DNA from: Aselliscus stoliczkanus
Taxonomy: Eukaryota; Chordata; Mammalia; Chiroptera; Hipposideridae
Length of the DNA stretch: 64,000 nt
Direction of reading: 5' to 3'
Assembly: GCA_033961575.1 (NCBI GenBank)
Contig: CM066732.1
Coordinates: 80,866,687 to 80,930,686 of the forward strand
How positions within the stretch are numbered: the first letter of the stretch is position 1; each line of letters opens with the position of its first letter. Positions 1 through 11,929 of the stretch are shown here, piece after piece. A model generated the notes under the pieces. It ran no database searches and was not told the DNA's origin. It saw only the letters and a program-made list of their open reading frames with translations. Made by a program: the position numbers and the translations under genes.

Positions 1-1884
1 CCTACATGTGTACTTTTAAGAATGTCTAAATGATGTGTCATGTTATGTTGAGTATCTTCTTTCAAAATAAATCCTGCCCCTCAAGGATATCTATATCCAA
101 AGTAGCTATGCCGTAATGTAGACTATAATAGCCCTTCTGTGCTAAGAAGAACAGGGATAGAAATAGATACTGTATGACTAAATGCTGATTGACAGCTCCA
201 TCACAGGCATGGAACTTCTTTAGCTAAACTGCAATAAAGAGACTTCATATCATACCATTCAACAGATAATAAAATAGCATAAACAGATGTAACCTTGTAG
301 AAAAAAAATTGTCTACTTGATTATAATGATAATAAATTGAACATTTACTTTTTAAATATCTTAGATAAAGATCACAGAAGTAAGTGTTGATTCAGAAGGC
401 AAACTTTCTTCTCAATTATCCTTTAAAATGTTGCTTTTAATAGAAAATAACACTGTGTCTGGGTACTCCTTAAATATTGTACATAAAGGCAAAATATTTT
501 CTTAGAATATAAGAATTTTTTTTAATGTAAACGCTGATTGAAATGTCTCCAAGTTACAGATTGGAGACAGCTTAAAAGCTCCTACAAAATGAAACTTCAC
601 ATTCAAACCTGTCAAAGTTTACTGCTTTGGTATATTATTGGAAGGAAAAAAAACCCTACGAATTCTTGTCGTCAGGAGTTTTATAAGAAGTAAGTGGGAT
701 GCTTTCAAAGGCAATGACCTTTACTACTCACAGAATCATACATGACAATGAATGACATTACTATTATGAGTAACACAGACTCATCTAAATGTACCCTTGG
801 AATCATGGAGCCCTCAAGAGCTACTCATCAGTTACAAGATCTTGTATAACAATTGATGAAGTAAAAGATAACAATGTAAGCAAAGTTACATATACAATGG
901 TCAGCATTGTAACTTTGTCACATATGTAATATATTCTTTTGAAGTTATTTGCCTTTAATATCTTTAATTCTATTGTTATCTCTCCTGAAAACAATATCTC
1001 TAGCATCACGAGTTACTATTGGGTCAATTATGGTCCACATAATCTGTATAAATTATCTTCCAACCAAATTTATGAGAGATCTGATACAAAACACATGTGA
1101 TTATGTCCATTTCTGATTTTGTTTCACTCTGATGGCAATATTTTTCCATGATCTTTTTGTTAATGCTGAATATTAAAAAAAAAAAAACACACAAAAAACA
1201 AAAAGAACAGAAATTAACGAGTTCTAAATTTAAAATTCATATCTGTTTTCATCTGCGTGAGGGAACTGAACTGAGATACTTTCAATGATAGAGCAGAAGG
1301 GAGTGTAATTAATGGTATCCACACAGAATCCTTGGGACATATAGAGTTTCTGAATCTCTGAATTCAGCAATGCCGTCAGTATTTTGGCTGGCAGCCTATA
1401 ACCCCCTTTTAACCTGAGCCCAGCTTACTCAGCAAGCTATGGCAAATGACTGCTGAGCTGTTACTTTCTTATTTCAAAATACACCTCCAGTTGAGAGAGG
1501 GACACGCTCTTTTACATATGGTATCTGATTTTGTTTGGGAACTCAATGTTCTGTTATGAGTTTTTTAAAGAAATGTACAGTAGTGGCAAAGAGAAAATCA
1601 GATACTTGAGAAAGGAAAGAGGAAGGGTGAACTCACAGAAACTGTGCTATGGTACTTGTTTTGGCCAGACACAGAGAAGTCGAGAAGCACTCTGTAGGTA
1701 GACCAACAGAATTTAGCCTGTAGGACAGGCACTGCAGAGCTCTGGGCTACAGTCCTTCCATCCAGCCTATAATGCCACCACCACTCATACCTAAACAAGG
1801 ACAGCTTTAGTTTACTCTCCCTTGCATTTGTATAGCTAAAGAAATAGTGTTACAGGTTTGGTGCAGAGAGGCAGGGATTATATT

Positions 1885-1885
<1 letters not shown>
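1..1885. other. Unassigned AT-rich non-coding DNA
   Basis: No gene, SINE or L1 is recognised in this stretch. It holds only short poly(A/T) runs, the clearest being an A-rich run at about 1165-1205. The open frames here are short, start at arbitrary ATGs and show no domain. Confidence 0.6.

Positions 1886-1970
<85 letters not shown>
1886..1970. repeat. Compound microsatellite (TA)n(GA)n
   Basis: A TA dinucleotide run at about 1886-1942, with one CT interruption near 1929, passes directly into a GA run at 1943-1970. A similar TA-to-GA transition occurs at 38.34-38.46 kb. Confidence 0.95.
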
Positions 1971-1973
<3 letters not shown>

Positions 1974-2106
1974 GTGACATAAGCGATGATCTCCTAAAGA
2001 GTAATGATTATAAGCACAATGACCATAAATCCCCCCACTATCTGGGAAACACCTATGCTCCCAAACCTAGTTGCTGAATTGAGTCAGTAGAACATTCAGG
2101 CAATAT

Positions 2107-2189
2107 TCTTCCTTCCTCCCTTTCTTTCTCCCTCCTTCCCTCCCTCCCTCACTCACTCCCTTCTTCCTTTCCTTCCTTCCTTTCTTCTA
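2107..2189. repeat. Polypyrimidine (CCTT/TTCC)n low-complexity tract
   Basis: About 83 bases made almost only of C and T, built from imperfect TTCC and CCCT units. It lies immediately before the L2 remnant that begins near 2190. Confidence 0.9.
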
Positions 2190-3415
2190 CATGTCTTTAT
2201 TGAGAACAGCCTGAGTTCAAGACACTGTTGTAATGTTGTGGATATAGTGCTGAACACGATGAAGATCTTGCCCTCATGAAGCTTACAGTCTAGTCAGGAG
2301 ACATACAATAAACAAGTAAATACACAACATATTTCAAGCAGTGACAAGTGCTATTAAGAAACATAGAGGAGGGTAACAAAGAGGATGGATATTGACCATA
2401 TGAAGTGGGAGAGGTGGACACTTTCCTATTGGGTAATCAGTGAAAGTCAATCTGAGGACGTGGACTATGAACAGAAATATAAAAGAAGCTAGGCAGTGAA
2501 CCATGTAAAAATCTTGTAAAGAATCTTCAGGAAAGAGAAAATAGCAAATACAAAGAAACTAAAGTTGAAATAAGTCTGTTTATTAGCATTAAAGCAAGAT
2601 GTTCACTGTTGTTAGAGTGAGAATTAAACAGAGAATAAATGGAAATTGTGATAGAGAACTAGGCAGGGGCCAGATCACACAGGGTTTCATAAGCCATGGC
2701 AATGGGTTTACCTTTCATCCTGAATATGATGAGAAAACTTTAGAGGTTTCTCTGTAGAGGAGAGATATGACAGCCATTTAAATTGTTAAATGGCTCTAAG
2801 GATTGTGGTCTGGGCAAATGGATGAATAGTGGTATCATTTGCTGAAGTGAGGAAAACTAGGGTGGAACAGGTTGTGAAGGAGACGTGGGGCAAGAAAAAG
2901 TTCTAATTTTAATTAAGTTTGTGATGTGTATTAGACAACAACAAGGGAATGTTGAGTAGTAATTGAATATAAAAAAAAGTGGGGGAGAAGTCTGTGCTGG
3001 TGGAAAAGATTTAGACAGCATCGGCATCTGCATGATATATTTAAGATCATGGAACTGGAAGAGATTGTGTAGAGAGTGACTATAGGTAGAAAAGATACTA
3101 CCGGGAACTAAGTCAGGGTTCTCTAACATAAAGGAGCCTGCAAAGGAAGCAGAGAGCAATCAGGAAGGAAGAGGAAAACAACCAGTGTGGTGTCTCATAA
3201 GGTAAGTGAAGAGAATATGTCAATAATGAGGCAGTGGGCAACCCTGTTGCCTTCAACAGAGAATAAGTATGAGGAGGACTTAGAATAAATGGATCATTTG
3301 ATACGGCAAATGATATGTGTCAATAGCATCCTTGACAGGCTGCAGTGGAATAGTGTGGACAAAAGCCTGACTAGAGAAGTTGAGAAGAGACTAGGAAGTG
3401 AATGAAAGCAAAACA
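2190..3415 (-). mobile_element. L2 LINE remnant, 3' UTR and ORF2 3' part
   Basis: Read on the minus strand, this is a decayed L2 (CR1 clade) element. The left edge is the complement of the L2 3' end (TTTATTGAG, then a stretch like 'cctcatgaagcttacagtct'). Complements of ORF2 3' coding sequence follow: a 'ggccagatcacacaggg' segment near 2668 and a 'gcctgactagagaagttgag' segment near 3365, which match the usual L2 order. There are many indels and no usable reading frame. L2 is an ancient non-LTR retrotransposon, inactive in placentals. The right edge is approximate. Confidence 0.75.
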
Positions 3416-4028
3416 TTTAGTTGGAGCCTCAGTTTCCTCCTTTCTAAACAATTTTTATCATGAATTTGAGCTTTTTTTGTGTCTGCCATTTTATCAAACC
3501 CTAAATTCCTGTTTTATTTTATTCTCTTCCATTGCAATTAAAACTGAGAGAGAACAAGTTATTAGACATTAGCAATTTCTCCCCTGAAGTAATTTTTCAA
3601 TTTCACAGGTCAGGTAACATCATCACATTTTAGACTATGACGATATTTTTAGGCTGTTATGTTTGATTTTTTGCCATTAATAGGAAAATATTTTCATTTC
3701 CTAATTTTCTTAATAAATTATTTTCAGAAACCTACTGCCTTAAGCCACTTCTCCAGAAAAATGTAATAAATGGCAGCACTGCAAGGAAGTTTAAAATATA
3801 TCTAGTATAGCCTAAAGGGAGTTAATAAGATGCTTTTTATTTCTGATCCAAAATGGGCAATAATTTCAACAATTAGACATTTTAAATATAGTTATCTATG
3901 AGATATGAATCCTTGAGTCAGTGAATTCCTTCTCATTGGAAAGAACAGAATGAAAATCTCCTGTTTAGGTCATCTCTTCCATGTACTAAGTTTTAAAAAC
4001 TTAAATCTGGCAATTCAAGCAATACCTC
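3416..4028. other. Unassigned AT-rich non-coding DNA
   Basis: No repeat family or coding potential is recognised between the L2 remnant and the trinucleotide array. Confidence 0.5.
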
Positions 4029-4182
4029 TATTCCTACTACTATTACTACTACTGCTGTTGCTGCTGCTGCTGCTACTACTACTATTACTACTACTACTAA
4101 TAATAATAATAATAATAACAACAACAATGGAGGAGGAGGAGGAGAGAGAAACGGTGAGGGAGAGGGAGAGGGAGAAGGTAAC
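4029..4182. repeat. Compound trinucleotide array (CTA/CTG/TAA/ACA/GGA)n
   Basis: A continuous run of changing triplets: CTA-type units with a core of CTG/TTG units (about 4051-4073), then CTA again, then AAT units (about 4098-4117), ACA units, GGA units and finally GAGAGG-type units to about 4182. Both strands stay open for about 80 codons (poly-Leu/Ile on plus, poly-Ser on minus). This is a product of the triplet periodicity, not a gene. Confidence 0.95.
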
Positions 4183-4454
4183 CAGGCTAGAATGATCTGT
4201 TGGACATGGTCTACCTTTCAACAGAATGAAAAATAAATGGTCAAGCAATGCTTTAGTTATGTATTTACCTATCCATGGTATGTGTGGCCAGGTCTGTCAA
4301 TATGAAAACATTATTCCTATACAGCAGATTGAATTATGCTGCTGGGAGAGGGCCTGTGATATTATGACTTACAATAAGCAACATATATTTGGTCTTTGGT
4401 CCCATTTTTGTCACAGAGGTAAAATACTTGGAATATCCTAAGAGAATAATAAAT

Positions 4455-5235
4455 GTGCCTTTTGTTATGCTAATGAAGTAACTTTTGGAAGCACCTAAAG
4501 ATGGGGCTGGTTCCCAAAAGAGCCAACCATGTGATTAGAGGGTTGGAACTTTCAGTTCCACCCCCCAACCTCTAGAGAGCAGAGAAGGGCTGGAGATTGA
4601 GATCACTATCCAATGGCCAATGATTTAATCAATCATGACTATGTAAAGAAGCTGTCATAAAAACCCCAAAAGCCAGGGTTCTGGAAGATTCCTGATTGGT
4701 AAACATATAGAGATTTGAAGAGAGTGGCATCTGGAGAAGGTATGGTAGCTCCTCATACTTTCCCCAACCCTGCCCTATAGGCATCTATTTCCTGAGTTAT
4801 ATTCTTTTAAAATACACCAGTGATCTAGTAAGTAACGTGTTTCTCTGAGTTCTGTGAGCCACTCTTACAAATTAATTGAAACTGAGGGGGTGGTCATATG
4901 AACATTTTGTTTATAGACAGTCAGCCAGAAGTATAGGTAACAACTTGGACTTGCCAGTGGCATCTGAAATACAAGGAAGGGTCATTGGAACCTTTAATCT
5001 ATAGATGCTTGGTCAGAAGCGAAGGTGATAATATGGGTTTTGGCCTGGCAACTAGAATATGGGGTGTGGGGAGGCAGTCTTTTAGGGCTGAACCCTTAAC
5101 CTATAGGATCTGATTCTGTCACTGTGTAGATAGTAACAGAATTGAGTTGAATTCTCAGACACCTGCTGGTGTGTAAGAATTGCTTGATGTTGTGGAGGAC
5201 GCCCTGCCTCCCTCCACATGCACGCATACACATGT
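4455..5235 (+). mobile_element. Old endogenous-retrovirus LTR (ERVL-like), solo
   Basis: About 780 bp resembles a mammalian-wide LTR recognised by its order of blocks: 'ccaatggccaatgatttaat' near 4611, a CATAAAAACCCC promoter-like block near 4655, 'cctgagttatattcttttaaaataca' (cited in part, near 4792) with a degenerate polyadenylation signal, 'gtttctctgagttctgtgag' near 4839, and an 'agaattgagttgaattctc' block near 5138. No internal gag-pol sequence follows, so it looks like a solo LTR. I cannot assign the subfamily, and the ends are approximate. Confidence 0.6.
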
Positions 5236-6377
5236 TGGAATTGGGTCCAGGAACTTAAAATAGGGTCTGATTGAAATTCAAGTTGTATGTTTAATCTACA
5301 ACAAGTTATGTTCCAATTTATCAGGAAGATAACCCATTAAAGTGATTTGATGGACCCATTTTCCCAAATATGATGGTTTATTCCTAGCTTACAAACTATT
5401 TTTTCTAAATGAACCAAGGTTTATTTTCAGGTCAATAACAAGTAAGATATGATTCTGAATTATGTTTGTTTAATATAATATTAAACAATTACTTCCATGT
5501 GATATTTTGAAGTATTATGCCTCATTAAAAATTCTTTAAAAAAAATCTAATTCATTTTGAAGTTTTTCTGGAAGGATTTTTCTCCCTTAGAGGAAATAAT
5601 ATTTCTTGTCATTTCAAGTCATAAAACATATTCCATAATACCCTTTTTATTTATGAACTAATTCAGAATGTGTATATGAAAAAAAAATCAATTGTGTTTT
5701 CTGTCAGACTGTACACATTGAGAACTTTTCTCTTAGAGCTCAGGTTTAACAAACCAGCATTTTCTAATTAGTCCATAGGTTGGCAGTCATACCCCATCTG
5801 CTCTTTCCCCAACTCATAACACACTTGTCTATCCCTTGCAGCCCTGCATTAAGCTCCTGCTGTTCTCCACTTAGCAAGGACTTCCTTTCTGCCCAGCTCC
5901 CAACCCATCCTTGATGGAGCTGTCAGCTTCTGTTCTTCTGTGACTCTGCACTGAATTTCATGACAAAATTGAAATCCATTTCCAAGTCATTAACCCTACT
6001 TGCTCATGCCAAGAGTCACAACCCCACCTAAACCCTTTATATTTCCCCCTTGGTCTTCACCTGTTCTTTTGTGGAGATTGCAAGTCCTCCCTCAGTCAGT
6101 CACAATAAAATCCAAATAAGGGTTAAATCCTGACCCTGCTCCTACTTGGATGTGAAAAGTTTTTCCACTTTAGATGCACACAGAGAAGGACTTGAAGCTA
6201 CAAGGACAGAATCTGATAGATCACCCCTTTCCCTGGTCATGTGCAAGGATAGATTAAGGCTAAACATGGCCTAGATCAATCAGAAGTTTAGATGACTGAA
6301 AACTGCTGTTTGATTAGGAAGCTGATGCAGTGCTATTAGGTGAAAAATCTATGAAGTGAGGAAGCTACTGGTAGTTT
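5236..6377. other. Mostly unassigned; possible LTR-like 3' segment near 5.76-6.13 kb
   Basis: The first 500 bases are AT-rich and unassigned. From about 5760 the sequence is richer in C. It contains a TTTATAT motif near 6037 and AATAAAATCC at about 6104, spaced as in an LTR with a TATA-like box and polyadenylation signal. I do not recognise a named family, so the LTR reading is weak. Confidence 0.35.
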
Positions 6378-6400
6378 TTGTTTTGTTTTGTTTTGTTTTA
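6378..6400. repeat. (TTTTG)n microsatellite
   Basis: About 23 bases of TTTTG units, not obviously the tail of a recognisable element. Confidence 0.9.
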
Positions 6401-7372
6401 AAGATACTATCCTATCTGATGTAACCATGGATTATAATAGGATAATGTGATGTTTCTTCAAATATGTTGGATAGATTCTTATTTGGCAGTGAGAATACAG
6501 GAGAAAAACATATTATTGGCTTCTGTTTTTTTAGATAGCACACAATATGTATGGTGCTTTAATCCATTTATATTCGCATATGGTGTGCATCATTGCACTT
6601 TTTCTTTTGCTTGCCTACACTTTAGTGTTTTATTAGATAGTGGTATTGACACCGAAACAAAGTTTAGAGTGGACCATAACTCAGCTGCTGATAATTTTCC
6701 ATCTTATTTTCCACATCTTAAAAACAGGAGTTGACCCTACTTGTTCATAGCTTTTATACGTAGTAACAGATTGCACAAGATTAAGATTTAATTATTAGAG
6801 AAAAATACTGTTTTAAATTATGGAAAGTTTTCTCTCCCATTCCCTTCTGATCTTACTTTTTGTAAATTTTACAACATTGCATTATTTCATATTTTCATTT
6901 TTAATTAAAATAGTTATTTTTCATTCCCATATAGTTTACAAACCTTTTTCAAGATACTCTGGAACATTCTTTAGCCAGGGATTTTTTTTTTTTTCCTTAA
7001 AAGAAATAAATGCAGACATCTAAATTATTTGGCTGCTGCCTCAAGGAGTATGTTTATACCAGCAGGATCTGTGAGTCCTCCTCATTCGCTGTCAGCTATA
7101 ATGTGGCAGATTGGGTACAGATTCTGACTTAAATGTCTTGAGTAAGAAAACTCAGAAGGTGAATTTTCAGCGTAGCCTCCACATACTAAAAGCTGCTGCT
7201 TATATGGCAGTAAATGTAGCAGCAAAATTAGACCCTATAAGAAAATAGATTTTTGAAAATGTCTTAAACTTGAGCATACATTATGAACAAAGATTGAACA
7301 CCAAATTCTTAAAACTTTCTCTTTCAAAAAAAAAAAAAAGTGATATGTAATTTTGGATTAAAATAAGAAATG
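6401..7372. other. Unassigned AT-rich non-coding DNA
   Basis: Only homopolymer runs (T-run near 6985, A-run near 7326) are seen. The 95-residue open frame at 6447-6734 has no recognisable domain and is not supported as a gene. Confidence 0.5.
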
Positions 7373-7376
7373 GTAT

Positions 7377-7407
<31 letters not shown>

Positions 7408-7409
7408 TT
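7373..7409. repeat. (TTTA)n microsatellite
   Basis: Nine uninterrupted TTTA-type tetranucleotide units. Confidence 0.97.
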
Positions 7410-8154
7410 CCTCTTCAGTCAACAAATGTTCAATAATGTTGCTGCTCAATTATTGACACAGTCTGCTCATTTTCTGACTAGGCTAAATTCTAACCTCACC
7501 TCTGTGCTCACTATATTTGACCTGCCCGTACAGAGCCCAGAAATCATGTAAAATAAGCACTGATTAACTACAACCAAAGAAATACCATTTTGGGTTTTAT
7601 GCCAATCAGGCAACAATCTGGTAGTGACTCTCCAGGCTTTGACAGAAACATTTAGCTGTGATTGTGTATGATGTCATGCAAGTGAGTGAGGGTCGTGTTG
7701 TGTTCATTAGTCTGTTTACATCAAGAGCTTATAAAGAAGAAAATCATTTCACTTTGATGATGATTCTCTCTGTTTGACCTTTCCCAGCCCCTGCAGAGAA
7801 CAGATTATGCAATGACTTCATCAAACACATTCCTTCACACACACACAAACACACACACTACACATCACACACACATATGCATACTTCACATACGTAAACT
7901 GAGTTTTTAAAGAAAAGTTGAACTACCTAGAGGTATATATTTAAATTATAAAGCTTTTTTATTTTTGAAGTCTAAGATGTCATTGATTTTGCAGTAGTAG
8001 AATTGCTTCCTTTTCTCATTTGAACTTGACCTTTCTGGATTTATTCTAAATGCTACTAAGACAGCCCTTTAAATGATGGAAATGATAGATACTAATAACT
8101 GGTGACATTATTTTGTTTTAGTCCAGGGGGAAAAGAGCCTAATAAGGAAGCAAG
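7410..8154. other. Unassigned non-coding DNA with an imperfect (CA)n
   Basis: The only structure seen is an interrupted CA-rich tract at about 7834-7878. The rest is unassigned up to the SINE target-site duplication at 8155. Confidence 0.5.
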
Positions 8155-8166
8155 AAGACATATTTG

Positions 8167-8571
8167 GGGCCGGTCGAGTGGCGCATTGGTTAAGAGCTGG
8201 TTTTGGGACGCCAGCGGCCCCGGTTCGGATCCCACATGGGGGCCAGTGACACTGCCCTCTACAGCTAACAACAGCTCTACCTGGAGCTGGGCTGTGCGAG
8301 CCCCGGCGACAGTGTAGGCTGCAGCCCCTGCTGCAGTGGGCTGCCATAGACTACAGTGAGTGGCTGGCAGCCAGCGTGAGCTGCCAATGGCCGCCGTGAG
8401 CGACATCCAGAGGCCGGAAACACATCTGCCTTATCCGCGAAGAGCGCAATGATGACACCAACATGGGCCAGTGAAGCAACATCCTCTGCAACTAGACTGA
8501 AGAACAAAAAGACAGCAACTTGTTCTGTTCCCCTCCCCCAATTCCCCAATAAAATCTTCAAAAAAAAAAAA
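8167..8571 (+). mobile_element. Long tRNA-derived SINE (type A, complex, AATAAA tail)
   Basis: A complete SINE of about 405 bp. The head is tRNA-like: an A-box-like GTGGCGCATTGG region and a B-box GGTTCGGATCC at about 8222-8232, the internal RNA polymerase III promoter. A long central body follows, then a tail with CCCCAATTCCCC, AATAAA, TCTTC and a run of A. The target-site duplication is AAGACATAYTTG, at about 8155-8166 and 8572-8583, with one T/C difference. The AATAAA-TCTT tail is the arrangement of T+ class SINEs. The GC-rich body creates several overlapping open frames on both strands that are not genes. The family is probably chiropteran. Confidence 0.85.
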
Positions 8572-8583
8572 AAGACATACTTG

Positions 8584-9305
8584 TATTGGTAGATTATTTT
8601 GTGGTTATCCATCAGATAGATGGATCATCAACTATATCTACTAATAATTCTGTTTTAGTATGTATAGAAAACCTGCACTTCATCAAATTACTTCTGCCAG
8701 TTTTCTATACATACAGTAAACGATTTCTGAAATTAACTCAGTAGAGCTTTTTGTTAAAATTTGTCATTTATCTATTAAAATTCTTCAGCTTTTGTCAGAC
8801 AATGTACTTAGCTCTGTAATAAGAGTCCCTGAAGATATGTGTGTGATTTGTCAAAAGAGAGACAAAAAGTGTATTAAACTCTAAAATGTCAGCAATCAGG
8901 AGCTTTAACAGACTTTAGTAAATTTACATAGAATGAATAGAAATCTTTGATATTAATAAACTCAGCTCGGGGGAGTACAATAGATGAGGCAAAGAATGAT
9001 AATTTGAATACAATTTCAACATCACTTCTTCCAACATTAAAATTTATTATGGATAGATGTGTAATAGAGTCTAAGTAACATAAATGTAATTGTTTATCAC
9101 CACCCCAAAGTTTCAGAATGACAATAATTTTTTTCTGAAATGAACCATTAAAGTATATAATTTTTACTTAGTTTATTTTTTCCAACACAAGGACTAATGT
9201 TAAATGAGACAAGGGTTAGTATATTTATAAGATTGCCTGACTCAGAATGAATAGGAAGCAAATAACTTGGTTTTACTAAATCCAAATATATGTTGTTTTA
9301 GTATA
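8584..9305. other. Unassigned AT-rich non-coding DNA
   Basis: I see no recognisable element or coding sequence between the SINE and the MLT1-type LTR. Confidence 0.5.
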
Positions 9306-9682
9306 CTAGGACTGTCTTAACAAAATACCACAGACTGGGTGGCTTAAATGATACATATATATTTTCTCAGTTCTGGAGGCTAAAAGTCCAAGATCAAGGA
9401 TTAATATCTTCTGAGGCCTCGCTCTTTGGCTTTCAGAAAGCAGTCTTCTCACTGTGTCCTCTTCTAATTTTCTTCTGTGTCCACCCATTTCTGATGTTCC
9501 TCTGTGTGTCCAAATTTTTTCTTCGAGAAACACCAGTCAGATTGGATTAGGGCCTATTGTAATGATTCATTTTAACTTAATCGCCTCTTTAAAGACCCTA
9601 TCTTCAAATACAGTTGCATTCTAAGATAGTAGTTATTCAACATATTATTTTTTTTTGAGGGGGACACAATTCAACCCATGGC
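9306..9682 (-). mobile_element. MLT1-type LTR (ERVL-MaLR), solo
   Basis: The plus strand reads as the complement of an MLT1-type LTR. It has 'aaaataccacagactgggtg' near 9321, 'cagttctggaggctaaaagt' near 9369, 'gaggcctcgctctttggctt' near 9412, 'cactgtgtcctcttctaatt' near 9450, 'attggattagggcctattgt' near 9542, the AATCGCCTCTTTAAAGACCC block near 9580 and 'gggggacacaattcaaccca' near 9660. It is a non-autonomous retroviral-like solo LTR with no internal region. The order of blocks is complete, so this is close to a full LTR. Confidence 0.85.
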
Positions 9683-10464
9683 ATGTATCCTGGAGTTAGG
9701 ATGCCTATGGCCATCAGGTGCCAAGACCTTGGCAGTGCCCTGAAGCCATCAGAGGTGGGACTCCCCTTACACATTGGTAGGACCAAGGCAAGTCTTATTC
9801 TTGGATATCAGTGAAAGGGAGGTTTATCTGGAAGACTTGAAAGTCTGTTAATGCTCTGAACACATCTCTTCCTTTCCTTTTAGAAGTATGAGAGGAGTGT
9901 TGAGAAGTTATGATAACCCTTTCATGGCTTTAATTCCAATCTTGTGATTCCCATTGACCACAAAGAGTCTCTGAGCATGAAATTCTCTGCACCCTTCAGC
10001 TCTTTTTCTTAGTGCCTTCTTTCCATGATGCTTTGTTTTCTCTTCCCTGCCAGAGTGCCAGTCAGTTTATTGCTGTGGAGCAGTGAGCTTGCTTTTGTGT
10101 GTGTGGGAGTGGGACAAGGTCATGCAGAATTCAGTATGTGAAAAAAAGAAAGATCTTCTTTTCCTTTTTTATTCCTTAATTGCTTCCTTGAACTTATGTG
10201 AAAAATGTATTAGTTAATAAAGACAACATGATAACATATTTTCCCTTACAATGTAATTTCTGATTGGGGAAACTTATGGAATAGGAAAAGAAAGAAATGC
10301 ATAATGTTGGCAAAACTTACTTTGGCATTTGACATTTTATATTGGCACCATTATCTTATGTTTTATATGGGTCTTAACTTCTCCATTATAAAGCCTTCCT
10401 TTCTTGTAAAATTAATTTATTTGTAAGTGGATGAACAATAGTGAAAACAAGAACAATGGCAAAC
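9683..10464. other. Unassigned non-coding DNA
   Basis: Nothing recognised. A segment at about 9690-9850 is less AT-rich than its surroundings but matches no family I know. Confidence 0.45.
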
Positions 10465-10700
10465 ACACAGTTTACTATGTACCAGATACTGTACTAAACA
10501 TCTTACAAATATAACCCTTTTGTTCTCACAAAAACTCTTGTGGGTAGATCATAGTTCAGTGTCCATTTTACAAATGAAGAAACTGAGCCACAAAGAGATT
10601 AATTGATTACACAGGGAAATAGAAAGTGGCAGAGCCAAGAACAGCACTCAGGTAGTCTGTCTCCAAGACCCAGGTTTTCAGCCATTGCTTTATGCATCTA
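10465..10700 (-). mobile_element. MIR SINE, near full length
   Basis: The plus strand is the complement of MIR. It has 'tactatgtaccagatactgt' near 10473, a CTCACAAAAACTC segment, 'cattttacaaatgaagaaac' near 10563, 'gagccacaaagagattaatt' near 10585 and 'agtggcagagccaagaacag' near 10625, in the expected order. MIR is an ancient tRNA-derived SINE mobilised by L2. Confidence 0.85.
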
Positions 10701-11335
10701 TAATAAAAACACTGATATTCCATTGACCAGTATTCATGACAAATGGTAATTCTGATTTATAAAACAGGTCTTCTGTAAAGGGAAAAGAGGCAATTTTTTC
10801 AGAAAGGAAAACATTTTAACTGAAAAACTAGGACCATATGGTCAGGAAATACACGCCTTTGTACTAAAACCTCCCCCTCTGGTGCTGTTTACTAATGTCC
10901 TGTTCGGATATTTGCTGACAACTTTTGCATATTCTACTTGTCCTAATACATTGTGGCTCCTTACAAAACAACCAGAACATAAATTATCCCTTCTTAGATA
11001 GTTCACATCTAGGACTTGAGAATTGTAAGGCTAATTTCCATAATACATTCAAATGATTTTCTAAATGAAAGTTCTGTCTTTCCCATGATTGTGCAACTCA
11101 CCAAAGTACTTTTATATGTGTCCTTAGTAATGGTAACTGTCTGATGTTCAAGTTGTTGCTTCATTAACCAGTATAGCTGATATATATATATTACAAAGAT
11201 CGACTTTATTGTATGGTCAGAGAAGCTAGACTGATAGATTAGACTCTAGCCAGTAATGAAATACAGGATGCCAACATATAAATTGAGTCTTTCTTCATGT
11301 ATAAAAATAATCCTGAAGGTTCACTAGCCAGTTTG
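10701..11335. other. Unassigned AT-rich non-coding DNA
   Basis: No element or gene recognised. Confidence 0.5.
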
Positions 11336-11665
11336 AGCAGAGTCTGCTAGTACTCCGTGCATTCCTCTACATTTCCCAGCTTCTTTTATAGTTAGGATTA
11401 AACCATGTGACAAGTTTTAGACTGTGGCTTGTTAGCAGAAATGTTACTCCTGATTCTAGGCATTTAGGAACAGGTCTCTCCTCTATTCTTTACTTCTTCT
11501 GCAGTGACCTTAGAGTCTGCGTGTCCTAGATGCGGACATTATAAGATGACAGAGTCTTCTATGTACCCTTGTTATCCCATAATGCACATGTAAGATTTGC
11601 TGTGTTAAGCCACTGAGATTTGGGGGATTGATTTGTTACCACAATATTACTTAGCTGTGTCTAAT
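11336..11665 (+). mobile_element. Ancient LTR-like dispersed repeat
   Basis: Blocks that recur in an old mammalian LTR-like repeat appear in order: 'tacatttcccagcttctttt' near 11369, 'ccatgtgacaagttttagac' near 11403, and a terminal 'ttaagccactgagatttggg' near 11604 followed by TTTGTTACCACAATATTAC and CTAATG. Related end blocks occur at about 55.9 kb. The family name is not certain and the 5' edge is approximate. Confidence 0.5.
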
Positions 11666-11929
11666 GAAAATGAAGATGATTTCACTTGGATAAATGTGGA
11701 TGGTAGGGGTGGGGTAAGGATTTACTACACCCTTGTAGAGGCAAACTCAGTGGTTTTTCTGTACATATTTTCCACATCTAAAATCATATCCCTCAAGGAT
11801 CAAAAAGAGCATACTTTTTAACTTATTCTAAATTTCCTCTTCAACTCAAGTGACTGACATCTTGGGATAGATATTATGAAACATATCAATGCCTGCAGGT
11901 ACAGACAAGAAAAACTCAAGAGAAAGAAA

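Noticed and set aside
3950..4248. Poly-Leu/Ile and poly-Ser open frames on opposite strands
   Set aside because: Both come from the trinucleotide array. No non-repeat sequence supports a protein.
8092..8612. Several overlapping open frames of 71-111 codons
   Set aside because: They lie in the GC-rich long SINE. The same frames appear in the copies at 40.5 and 51.7 kb, so they belong to the repeat.
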